In this document: positions 32,874-41,209 of the stretch, in pieces
Numbering within the stretch: position 1 is the stretch's first letter
Layout of the letters: the number at the start of each line of letters is the position of its first letter
DNA from: Acidimicrobiaceae bacterium
GTDB lineage: Bacteria; Actinomycetota; Acidimicrobiia; Acidimicrobiales; RAAP-2
Reading direction: 5' to 3'
Assembly (NCBI GenBank): GCA_003163875.1
Contig: PLRK01000084.1
Span: 804 to 42,012 of the forward strand
DNA length: 41,209 nt
Made by a program: the position numbers and the translations under genes
Notes under the pieces: model-generated
The model's database searches: none
Seen by the model: the letters and a program-made list of their open reading frames with translations, nothing else
Told to the model about the DNA's origin: nothing

Positions 32874-33848
32874 ATGCGAATTCTCTCCGGGATCCAACCA
32901 TCGGGCACCATGCACGTGGGCAACTACCTCGGTGCCGTGAAGCAATGGGTCTCGTCTCAGAATCCTGACGCCTATTACTGCGTGGTGGATCTGCACGCAC
33001 TGACTCTGGATATCGATCCCGACGAGCTACGCGAAAAGACTATTGATTGCGTGGCGACATTGCTCGCCGCGGGTATCGACCCCGAGATCGCTACCGTGTT
33101 CGTTCAGAGCAACGTCGCCGCCCACGCCAAACTCAACTGGCTCCTCGAGTGCGTCGCTACATTTGGCGAACTCAACCGCATGACGCAGTTCAAAGAAAAG
33201 TCAGGTCGTCAGAAGGGCTACCGCGTCGGACTGCTGACCTATCCCGTCTTGATGGCGGGTGACATCTTGCTCTACGACGCTGAACAAGTGCCAGTGGGCG
33301 ACGACCAGCGCCAACACCTCGAGCTCACGCGAGTGCTCGCGGAGCGATTCAACAGTCGCTATGGCGAGACATTCACGGTGCCCGTTGGTTACGTTCCTCA
33401 CGCCGCCGCTCGCGTGATGGACCTGCAAGATCCTTCACGCAAGATGTCCAAATCCCTCTCCAGTCCGCTTGGTTCGCTCTATCTGTTTGACGAACCCTCC
33501 GAAATTGAGAAGAAGATCAAAAAAGCCGTCACCGACACCGACGGTGAAGTCCAATTCGATCAGAAGAAGAAACCAGGCCTGTCGAACCTACTTGAGATCT
33601 ATGCGAGCTTCTCCAACGAGACGCCTCACGAGGTCGCCGCCCGCTACACACGTTACGGTGACTTGAAAAATGACCTCGCGGAGCTCATCGTTGCGTCCCT
33701 CACTCCGATCCGCAACCGCTACCGCGAATTACGAAGCGATCCGGCACAGTTGAACGCCATCATCACACTCGGGGCTAAGAAGGCCAGTGCCATTGCGGAT
33801 CCGGTCTATGAACGCGCCGCGAAAGCAATGGGCCTCATCGGGGGATGA
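32874..33848 (+). CDS. trpS: Tryptophanyl-tRNA synthetase
   Basis: 324-residue class I synthetase charging tRNA-Trp. The HIGH equivalent is HVGN (14-17) after GIQPSGT; the KMSKS loop is SRKMSKS near 193-198. DLHALT, GDILLYDAEQVPVGDDQ and HLELTR are tryptophan/ATP site blocks. ATG 32874 and GTG 32871 adjoin; the promoter spacing favours ATG. It is divergent from scpA. The stop overlaps the M50 protease gene by 14 nt. Confidence 0.96.
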   Translation: MRILSGIQPSGTMHVGNYLGAVKQWVSSQNPDAYYCVVDLHALTLDIDPDELREKTIDCVATLLAAGIDPEIATVFVQSNVAAHAKLNWLLECVATFGELNRMTQFKEKSGRQKGYRVGLLTYPVLMAGDILLYDAEQVPVGDDQRQHLELTRVLAERFNSRYGETFTVPVGYVPHAAARVMDLQDPSRKMSKSLSSPLGSLYLFDEPSEIEKKIKKAVTDTDGEVQFDQKKKPGLSNLLEIYASFSNETPHEVAARYTRYGDLKNDLAELIVASLTPIRNRYRELRSDPAQLNAIITLGAKKASAIADPVYERAAKAMGLIGG

Positions 33849-33850
33849 GG
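33833..33850. terminator. Symmetric hairpin over the convergent trpS/M50 stops
   Basis: CCTCATC-GGGG-GATGAGG is a perfect 7-bp stem with a 4-nt loop. The trpS TGA lies in the right arm and the M50 TGA mirrors it in the left arm. It may serve as a minimal two-way terminator, but there is no T-run. Confidence 0.4.
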
Positions 33851-34455
33851 TTGATCCACCATGTTTCGAGGTCGTAGAGCGCATTGGTCCCTACGTGAAA
33901 AACAAGGAAGTCCAGCACGACGAGCACCATGACGACAGGAAGCGCCCGTGCTCGCATGCGGTAGTAGGCGGGTAGATGCTGGCGCGGCACGAAGCGTTCG
34001 ATAATCGCCGACCCGTCCAAGGGTGGAATCGGAATCAAGTTAAAGACCGCGAGCACCAGATTCGCGAGTCCAAGGTACACGCCGATATCGAGCAGCAGAG
34101 CGCTGTTCGCGTACTTCACCGCGATATAGGTGAGCACCCAACCCAATGCGGAGAGGATGATGTTGACGAGCGGTCCGGCGAGTGACACGTAGAGCGATTG
34201 CGTGCGTGGATTTCGCAGTCGCGAGACGTTGACCGGCACGGGCTTCGCGTACCCGAAGGCCGGAAGACCCGAGAAGATCATCAACGCTGGAAGAAGAACA
34301 GTGCCGAAGGGATCGATGTGCGCCAGAGGATTGAGCGTCAGTCGACCATTATTTTTCGCCGTCGGGTCGCCGAAATAGTTCGCGACCCAGCCGTGACTCA
34401 CCTCATGCAATATGACCGAGGGAATGATGGCTAGGAAAAAATAGAATTCAGTCAC
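33835..34455 (-). CDS. Site-2-type M50 zinc metalloprotease, membrane
   Basis: 206-residue intramembrane protease of the YwhC/SpoIVFB-like group, without a PDZ domain. The zinc motif is His17-Glu18-x2-His21 (HEVSH) in the first hydrophobic segment. The third ligand is Asp147 in NLIPIPPLDG. About five hydrophobic segments are visible. GTG 34455 lies 9 nt after the xerD stop on the same strand. The substrate is unknown; relatives clip membrane-bound regulators. Confidence 0.9.
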   Translation of the reverse strand: MTEFYFFLAIIPSVILHEVSHGWVANYFGDPTAKNNGRLTLNPLAHIDPFGTVLLPALMIFSGLPAFGYAKPVPVNVSRLRNPRTQSLYVSLAGPLVNIILSALGWVLTYIAVKYANSALLLDIGVYLGLANLVLAVFNLIPIPPLDGSAIIERFVPRQHLPAYYRMRARALPVVMVLVVLDFLVFHVGTNALYDLETWWINLIPR

Positions 34456-34464
34456 TGTCTCTTC

Positions 34465-35370
34465 TTACTCGTGCGCTCGCGGATGCGCGCTTTGATATTC
34501 GCGCTTGAGCGACGTCATCGACACCGCCGTGTAGAGCTGCGTGGTCGCAATGGATGCGTGTCCCAAAAGCTCCTGGACCACTCTAATGTCGGCGCCGTGG
34601 GCCAACATATGTGTTGCACAACTATGACGAAAGACGTGCGCACTAATGGAGGAACGATCGATTCCTGCAACGAGTGCTCGCTTTCGAATGATGAGATCCA
34701 CGCCCTGACGTGACAGCGGCCCTCCGCGGCTGTTCAAGAACAGACGTGACGTCTTTCGGGCATTGGCGAAATTGTCACGTCCTCCTTGGGCTAGGTACCG
34801 CTGTATCACTCCACGCAGGGTCCCTCCCATCGGAACGAGCCGCTGCTTCGAGCCCTTACCAGTGACGAGAATCAACTCTTCGTCAAAGTCAAGATCCTCC
34901 ACTTTGATGCCTACGACTTCGGACACTCGCGCACCCGTGTCGTACAACATCTCGAGAAGGGCACGGTCCCGAAGGTCCATTGCGTCACTGCCGTGCACGG
35001 AATCGAGCAACCTGATGACTTGTTGTTCATCAAGGGGCTTGGGCAGTGTGCGAGCGCGGCGAACTCCCTTCAGTCGAGCCGTGGGATCGCTCGTCATCGT
35101 GCCCTCATCCAGCATGAACCCGAACCATCCACGCAACACCGAAATCGCTCGAGCGACCGAGTTCTCGGCCTGTGCACTCGAACGAAGCGTCGCGACATAG
35201 TTCTCGACGTCATCTTCGTTTGCGCTGAGGACATCACGTTGCCGCTCGCGCATCCACGATGAGAACTTGTCAATGTCACGGCGATACGCCTCGATCGTCG
35301 CACCGCTTCGACCTTTTTCGATACTGAGCCACTCTAAAAAGTCGCTCGCGGGCGTTCTAGTCGTGGTCAA
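34465..35370 (-). CDS. xerD: Site-specific tyrosine recombinase XerD-type
   Basis: 301-residue recombinase resolving chromosome dimers at dif with XerC. The catalytic set is complete: Arg148 (TGARVSE), Lys172 (TGKGSKQR), His245-x2-Arg248 (AHVFRHS), His271 (LGHAS) and Tyr280. The N-terminal core-binding domain starts with FLEWLSIEKG. TTG 35370 is preferred because it gives the family N-terminus and overlaps the Nudix stop by only 14 nt; the frame is open back to GTG 35403. XerD is chosen over XerC by context near scpAB. No integron or phage genes are near. Confidence 0.9.
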   Translation of the reverse strand: MTTTRTPASDFLEWLSIEKGRSGATIEAYRRDIDKFSSWMRERQRDVLSANEDDVENYVATLRSSAQAENSVARAISVLRGWFGFMLDEGTMTSDPTARLKGVRRARTLPKPLDEQQVIRLLDSVHGSDAMDLRDRALLEMLYDTGARVSEVVGIKVEDLDFDEELILVTGKGSKQRLVPMGGTLRGVIQRYLAQGGRDNFANARKTSRLFLNSRGGPLSRQGVDLIIRKRALVAGIDRSSISAHVFRHSCATHMLAHGADIRVVQELLGHASIATTQLYTAVSMTSLKREYQSAHPRAHE

Positions 35371-35904
35371 AGAACGTCCCAAAGATCCGGTGCATCGCGA
35401 CACTGAGTGTGTAGTCGAGGGTGGCTTCGCGCCCTAAACGTTCCTTGAGATCAGTTACGTGGACCCATTCGATACTGGACGAAGTTTCTTCGGGACCTTC
35501 GGGTTCGCGACCAACATTCGTCACTCCTCGGGCTTCGAAAATGTTCATGACTTGGTTCGTCCAACCCGGCGACACCATGAAACGTCCAAGCAACGTCCAT
35601 TCACTGGCGACGCATCCCAACTCCTCGAGCAGTTCACGCTTCGCAGCGTCCAGGGGAAGTTCACCGTCGACGTCCAATGTGCCAGCCGGTATCTCAAGAA
35701 CGTAGTCATCAAAAGGCGCGCGGTACTGACGAATGAAGCCGACCTCTGCAAGGTCATTGATGGCCAGTATTGACACCGCTCCTCGATGCGTTACCACGTC
35801 GCGATCGAAGGTGGTGCCGTCGTGCTCCACCGTTCGTCGTTCGACGTCAAAGACGAAGGATGTAAGAAGGGGCGTTCGTTGGACGACCCGAAACGATTCG
35901 CTCA

Positions 35905-35905
<1 letters not shown>
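35357..35905 (-). CDS. Nudix hydrolase, ADP-ribose pyrophosphatase-like
   Basis: 182 residues. The Nudix box ends in REUxEExGU form (KRELLEELGC, residues 89-98), preceded by EIPAGTLDVDGE; the Gly-to-Glu spacing is one residue longer than the standard box. The N-terminal beta sheet (VTHRGAVSILAI, FIRQYRAPF) matches ADP-ribose pyrophosphatases that split ADP-ribose to AMP and ribose 5-phosphate. GTG 35905 shares one base with the pyrG stop (TAGTG). Next to pyrG and xerD, as in many actinobacteria. Confidence 0.9.
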
Positions 35906-37557
<1,652 letters not shown>

Positions 37558-37582
37558 TCAACCGCCGCATCCACGGACACCC

Positions 37583-37588
37583 ATCATA
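37583..37588 (-). promoter_or_regulatory. Candidate -10 box of pyrG (TATGAT)
   Basis: TATGAT on the minus strand, 28 nt before the pyrG GTG. No -35 is convincing. It is in the only sizeable gap of this gene run. Confidence 0.4.
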
Positions 37589-37614
37589 TCGAACAGGATT
37601 CGAGAAACCGACTA

Positions 37615-39201
37615 TTAACGAGAGGTTTCGAGGAGTTGCGACGCCAGGGCCTTCGCCTCGGCACTGATGTGGTCACCGGCGAGCATCCTCGCGATTTCAT
37701 TGACCCGATGTTCGCCCGTCACGGGACGAAGGGTGGTGGACGTTACGCCGTGCGTCGTCAATTTTTCGATGACGAAGTGGTGATCGGCCTTCGCCGCCAC
37801 TGACGCGAGATGCGTGACCGCGAGGACCTGCTGGCGTCGCCCTACTTCATACAAACATTGACCGATCTGTTGGGCCACCTGCCCACCAACACCCGCGTCG
37901 ATCTCGTCGAATACCGCCACGACGTCTTCGTGTGCGGTCTCGAGCGACAACGCGAGGAGGACTCGACTGAGTTCTCCCCCACTGGCGAGCGATTGCAACG
38001 GCCCCTCGGGAAGACCAGGATTTGGCGTAAAAAGAATCTGGGCGTCTGAACCGTCATCGCCGTCGACCACAAATCGAAGCAACGCGTTTGGCAACGCAAC
38101 GCGCGGAAGGTGGCGACGAACTGCATCGGTCAGTTGGACGCACGCGAATTCTCGTTCCTTCTTGGCTTTCCGTGCCAAATCTCGTTCACGGGTTTCGAGC
38201 TCGCCGATCTCGGTGTCGAGCGTCGCGAGGCGCACCGACGCCGCGCGCAACAAAGCGACTCTCGATCGCATCTCGTCAAGTTGATCGAGCGCATCTCCCA
38301 GTGATCCCCCGTATTTGCGCGCGATGTGCTGCAGTGTCGCCACGCGCTCGTCAAGTTCGCGAAAAACGCCAGGATCAAAGGCTTCGGGGTCGCTCAGGGT
38401 TGCGAGCTCGTGCAACGCTTCGCGCGCAAGAGCGAGCGCGTCCGCCAACGCATCACGCGGCCCTTCGTACGTTGGCCCGTTTGGAATCATGGCAATGGCG
38501 CGCGCGAAATTGGTCAACACGGCGTCATCACGCTCCGAATCCATCTGCTCGATGACCGCCATCAGGGCTTCTTGCCCATCGCGAAGCGCGCTGAGCCGAC
38601 TGAGGGCGTCGAGCACGTTGGTGAGTTCGTCAGCCGAGACGATCGTTGACCCCTCGATTTCGCCAATTTGAAACTCTAGGAAGTCCACTTCGCGCTCCCT
38701 CGTTGCTTCGTCGCCTCCAAGCGAGTCACGTAGTTCGAATGCGTCGCGGAGGGCGGAGCGAACGTCGTCAAGTTCACGAGTCGAAATAGCGCCGCTAGCG
38801 TCGATGATGCGAAGAATCTCGCCCCGATTTCTGAGCGCGAGCGAGTCGTGCTGTCCGTGGATTACCACCAAGTCGGCGGCGAGCGCTCGGAGAGCGTCGG
38901 CGCTACTGGGTGTCCCGTTGAGGGTGCTACGAAGCCGACCGGTGGAACTCGCCTCCCGGGTCAACACCATCTCGTCACCATCGTGCACGAACACCGCCGC
39001 GGCGCGCATGTCCGAACGAGCGGCGTAGCGAGAGGTGGCACTCTCACCTCCCAAGCACAATTCAAGTGCACCAAGCAACAGTGTCTTGCCCGCTCCTGTT
39101 TCGCCGGTGATCACGTTAAATCCCGGCCCCAGCTCGAGTCGAGCGTCGTCGATGACGCCCAGGCCGTGCGCGAACAATTCGACCAATTGTGCTTTAGGCA
39201 T
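37615..39201 (-). CDS. recN: DNA repair protein RecN
   Basis: 528-residue SMC-like ATPase in double-strand-break repair. Walker A is GETGAGKT at 33-40 (most relatives end in Ser). Long central helices form a coiled coil (about 150-370). The signature and Walker B read SGGELSRVLLALSLE and VVAVFDEIDAGVGG. ATG 39201 begins the typical MPKAQLVELFAHGLGVIDDA, split by family pattern; the frame open further upstream lies in nadK. It overlaps nadK by 8 nt. Confidence 0.95.
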   Translation of the reverse strand: MPKAQLVELFAHGLGVIDDARLELGPGFNVITGETGAGKTLLLGALELCLGGESATSRYAARSDMRAAAVFVHDGDEMVLTREASSTGRLRSTLNGTPSSADALRALAADLVVIHGQHDSLALRNRGEILRIIDASGAISTRELDDVRSALRDAFELRDSLGGDEATREREVDFLEFQIGEIEGSTIVSADELTNVLDALSRLSALRDGQEALMAVIEQMDSERDDAVLTNFARAIAMIPNGPTYEGPRDALADALALAREALHELATLSDPEAFDPGVFRELDERVATLQHIARKYGGSLGDALDQLDEMRSRVALLRAASVRLATLDTEIGELETRERDLARKAKKEREFACVQLTDAVRRHLPRVALPNALLRFVVDGDDGSDAQILFTPNPGLPEGPLQSLASGGELSRVLLALSLETAHEDVVAVFDEIDAGVGGQVAQQIGQCLYEVGRRQQVLAVTHLASVAAKADHHFVIEKLTTHGVTSTTLRPVTGEHRVNEIARMLAGDHISAEAKALASQLLETSR

Positions 39202-40003
39202 GTCCCTCTCGAAGACTCTCGCGAAGGCGGAATCCGAGTTCGAAACTACGCGTCGCCACCACCCGTACCGGCATGGGGCTCTTTCGCACTTCGATCGCTT
39301 GACCCGGTTCCAGAGACCCGATCGTGTGTCCGTCGGCGACAATGAGAGCCGGCTTGTCGTCAACCACCAAGCGCACCACCTTCTCGCCGTCGACCACAAT
39401 CGAGCGATCGATCGTAAAATGTGGCGCGATAGGCGTCAGCACCAACACGGGCACGATGGTGTCCACAACCGGACCGCCTGCGGAAAAGTTATAGCCCGTG
39501 CTCCCCGTGGGTGTCGCAACCATGACGCCGTCCGCGGAGTACGTGAGAAACGCGTCATCGTCGATGAACGTACGCACTTTGACCATGTGGCCAGCGTGAG
39601 CTCGTTCCACCACCACCTCGTTGAGAGCGAATCCGGCAGAGGATTCGCCGAGCACTGAGAATCGAAGCGCTAAGCGCTCAACGACCTGCTTGTTCACCAG
39701 TGCATCGTTGACGCTTTCGACGATTTCGGTCGAGGGCACGTTCAACAAGAATCCAAGCCTCCCGAGGTTGACCGCAAGCACTCGCGCCCCATGCTCGTGA
39801 GCGAGGCGTGCCGACTGCAAGAACGTGCCGTCACCGCCCAGGCTCACCACCAACGTTTCCGACGACATGTCGGGCTGGTCATCCTCGTCGAGAAAATGCA
39901 CCGCGGACGACACCCCGTTGTTGGCGAGTGACGCCGACGCTTCACGGGCGAGGTCTATCGCATCGATTCGATTGGAAAATACGCTGAAAAGTAGTTGTGG
40001 CAC
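39194..40003 (-). CDS. nadK: NAD kinase
   Basis: 269-residue kinase making NADP from NAD. GGDGT at 56-60 holds the catalytic aspartate. LNEVVVER, SADGVMVATPTGSTGY and the GGP stretch are the NAD-binding blocks. GTG 40003 has GAGGT seven or so nt upstream. nadK-recN is a common actinobacterial pair; the usual tlyA neighbour upstream is missing and a divergent O-methyltransferase takes its place. Confidence 0.95.
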   Translation of the reverse strand: MPQLLFSVFSNRIDAIDLAREASASLANNGVSSAVHFLDEDDQPDMSSETLVVSLGGDGTFLQSARLAHEHGARVLAVNLGRLGFLLNVPSTEIVESVNDALVNKQVVERLALRFSVLGESSAGFALNEVVVERAHAGHMVKVRTFIDDDAFLTYSADGVMVATPTGSTGYNFSAGGPVVDTIVPVLVLTPIAPHFTIDRSIVVDGEKVVRLVVDDKPALIVADGHTIGSLEPGQAIEVRKSPMPVRVVATRSFELGFRLRESLREGHA

Positions 40004-40127
40004 TGTGCACCTCGTGTGCCTATGGTACTGACAAAGGTCGTGTCACCATTACCGGGGCAACCAACTTTACGAAAGATGTGACCTGGCGATGTCTGAGACG
40101 ATGGAGTTGGCGTGCAAGGAGTCCACG

Positions 40128-40718
40128 ATGTTCCATGACATTCCATTGGAAATTGCGACAGTCATGTCCGATCTGGAGCGACGCGACGAGGAGGATCGCA
40201 ACGACGGCACCGCCCAACTTGCGCGCTTGCGCCAGATACCTCGTGCGACCGGACAATTCATCGCCCTGCTCGCCGCGTCCGCGCCCACTGGTTCGTGGAT
40301 CGAAGTTGGAACGAGCGCGGGGTATTCTGCGTTGTGGCTCGCGCTGGCGTGTCGCGCTCGCTCGCATCGACTTCACACCTACGAGATCCTCGCGCCAAAA
40401 GTAGCGCTCGCGCAGTCAACATTCGAACACGCCAACGTAGGCGATGTCATTACCCTCGTGCAAGGCGACTTTCTCACGTACGCGAAGGACATTCACGAGA
40501 TTGGTTTTGCGTTCCTCGACGCAGAAAAGGACGTCTACGACCGCTGTTATGACGTCATCGTTCCACAACTAGTCACCGGGGGCCTCCTGGTCGCCGACAA
40601 CGTGATTTCACACGCGAGCGAACTCGCCGCCTTCGTGACGAAGGCACTTGAGGATCCACGCGTTGATGCGCTCGTCGTTCCCATTGGCAAAGGTGAACTG
40701 GTTTGTCGAAAACGCTAG
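40128..40718 (+). CDS. Class I SAM-dependent O-methyltransferase (family 3)
   Basis: 196 residues. SAM motif I is WIEVGTSAGYSALWL at about 58-71; FAFLDAEKDVYDRCYD holds the likely metal-binding aspartate; LLVADNVISH follows, as in catechol O-methyltransferase-like enzymes. ATG 40128 is preferred since AAGGAG ends 6 nt upstream; an in-frame ATG at 40089 adds 13 residues but lacks a ribosome site. The substrate is unknown. It is divergent from nadK and ends 3 nt from the DUF1543-like gene. Confidence 0.87.
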   Translation: MFHDIPLEIATVMSDLERRDEEDRNDGTAQLARLRQIPRATGQFIALLAASAPTGSWIEVGTSAGYSALWLALACRARSHRLHTYEILAPKVALAQSTFEHANVGDVITLVQGDFLTYAKDIHEIGFAFLDAEKDVYDRCYDVIVPQLVTGGLLVADNVISHASELAAFVTKALEDPRVDALVVPIGKGELVCRKR

Positions 40719-40721
40719 CTG

Positions 40722-41018
40722 TTACGACGCTTCGTTGACATCGGCGGGTTCGTACGTGACGTCGAGTTCAGTAACCTCATCGAAAGACGAAGGCTGCAAC
40801 ACTATCTCGTAGCCATCGATGACCTTGAGCACGCGAACAGCATCAACGTGACCTTTGGACACCCCCGTCCACTTCGCTCGAGCCTTGGCGCGCGCGCTCT
40901 TCACGTCAGAAGCGACGACGGCGACCACTTCGTGATCCTCCCCCATTCGCCCGGGTGCGGGGTCACCGCCCAAGAACACTACGTACAGTTGCGGCAGGTC
41001 CGTTGTCTCTTCAGCCAT
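40722..41018 (-). CDS. DUF1543-like protein
   Basis: 98 residues, no signal peptide or membrane segment. The start LPQLYVVFLGGDPAPGRMGEDHEVVAVV (in parts) and a following helix rich in Ala, Arg and Lys (SARAKARAKW) resemble DUF1543, a family of unknown function. The rest is a beta-rich, acidic tail. ATG 41018 has TATGAT 8 nt upstream. Convergent with the O-methyltransferase gene. Confidence 0.7.
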   Translation of the reverse strand: MAEETTDLPQLYVVFLGGDPAPGRMGEDHEVVAVVASDVKSARAKARAKWTGVSKGHVDAVRVLKVIDGYEIVLQPSSFDEVTELDVTYEPADVNEAS

Positions 41019-41026
41019 GGCGCACC

Positions 41027-41032
41027 ATCATA
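41027..41032 (-). promoter_or_regulatory. Candidate -10 box of the DUF1543-like gene (TATGAT)
   Basis: TATGAT on the minus strand ends 8 nt before ATG 41018; no ribosome site is seen between. Confidence 0.4.
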
Positions 41033-41156
41033 CTGAGCACCAGGCGAACGAAAGCGAGCGATTTCTTCCAGCATCACCACCCATTGGCGTCGAGAAGGGT
41101 TGGCGGAAGTCAAAGACGACACTGCTCGGACCGTTGCCACGCAGTTCTCGGACCTT

Positions 41157-41209
41157 CTACTCGGCTTCGGTGGTCGAAGGTTGGTGACCATTCGGCACCC
41201 ACCACATCG
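41157..41209 (-). CDS. C-terminal fragment, possible DUF3291 protein
   Basis: Only the last 16 or so codons are inside the window. They read MWWVPNGHQPSTTEAE and stop at TAG. WWVPxGHxPT near the end is how I remember DUF3291 proteins closing, so this is probably that family, entering from the right. The ATG codon in it is internal. Too short to be sure. Confidence 0.4.
   Translation of the reverse strand, partial: MWWVPNGHQPSTTEAE

Noticed and set aside
34465-35370. XerD gene as part of an integrative element
   Set aside because: It sits in a conserved housekeeping run, has XerD length and catalytic residues, and no att repeats, tRNA junction or phage genes are nearby.
37583-39399. Longer recN reading frame starting at 39399
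   Set aside because: The added stretch is inside nadK on the same strand and is Trp/Arg-rich; ATG 39201 begins the known RecN N-terminus.
41100-41209. Plus-strand ORF from TTG near 41100 running off the right edge
   Set aside because: It looks somewhat protein-like but has a weak start, and overlaps the minus-strand tail that resembles DUF3291; it cannot be judged from this short stretch.

Overview
The window looks like a chromosomal segment of a free-living actinobacterium. The main evidence is the leftward-reading housekeeping run nadK-recN-pyrG-nudix-xerD ... scpA-scpB-rluB ... cmk-plsC ... der, an order familiar from Actinomycetota. GTG/TTG starts, 1-4 nt stop/start overlaps and apparent leaderless promoters also fit. 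Intermediate GC and the absence of the usual steA/mctB and parA neighbours hint at a deep branch such as Acidimicrobiia, but that placement is inference. No phage, transposon, CRISPR array or plasmid genes were seen.

Left part (1-16.4 kb) is metabolism and uptake. It starts with a glutamate synthase large subunit cut by the left edge. Divergent from it are thiO-thiS (thiazole branch of thiamine synthesis), a 51-residue unknown ORF and tRNA-Pro(GGG). A sulfate ABC importer (sbp-cysT-cysW-cysA) follows. Next is a small catabolic-looking group: a CoA-transferase, an FAH-family enzyme and a divergent FAD-dependent amine/amino-acid oxidase-like protein. An acetate module (SatP-type permease then acetyl-CoA synthetase) closes the region; it carries an exact CRP-type palindrome upstream and a long hairpin between its two genes.

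Middle part (16.4-24.3 kb) holds trpC-trpF-trpB-trpA reading left and trpD reading right from a 77-80 bp divergent promoter. A tightly overlapping chain follows: a DUF512 radical-SAM-like protein, der, a zinc-ribbon membrane protein and a gamma-carbonic-anhydrase-like protein. The genes for anthranilate synthase are not in the window.

Right part (24.3-41.2 kb) has a rightward trio, ispH, an HD-domain protein with a PhnZ/inositol-oxygenase-like metal-ligand pattern, and a family 2 glycosyltransferase. The leftward superoperon runs scpA-scpB-rluB-aroH-tyrA-aroA-cmk-plsC and joins chromosome condensation, ribosome modification, aromatic amino-acid synthesis and nucleotide/lipid synthesis. trpS and a site-2-type M50 protease converge on a symmetric hairpin. 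xerD, a Nudix hydrolase, pyrG, recN and nadK follow, then a divergent O-methyltransferase, a DUF1543-like protein and the tail of a probable DUF3291 gene at the right edge.

The most notable points are these: a recurring TAnnnT-N6-8-start layout suggesting leaderless mRNAs; a ThiS ending in Gly-Gly-Ala instead of Gly-Gly; the CRP-type site of the acetate operon; a ten-codon upstream ORF joined to trpD; convergent genes whose stop codons overlap, once inside a symmetric hairpin; and the uncharacterised HD-protein/glycosyltransferase pair. I saw no defence system or other clearly new multi-gene system.
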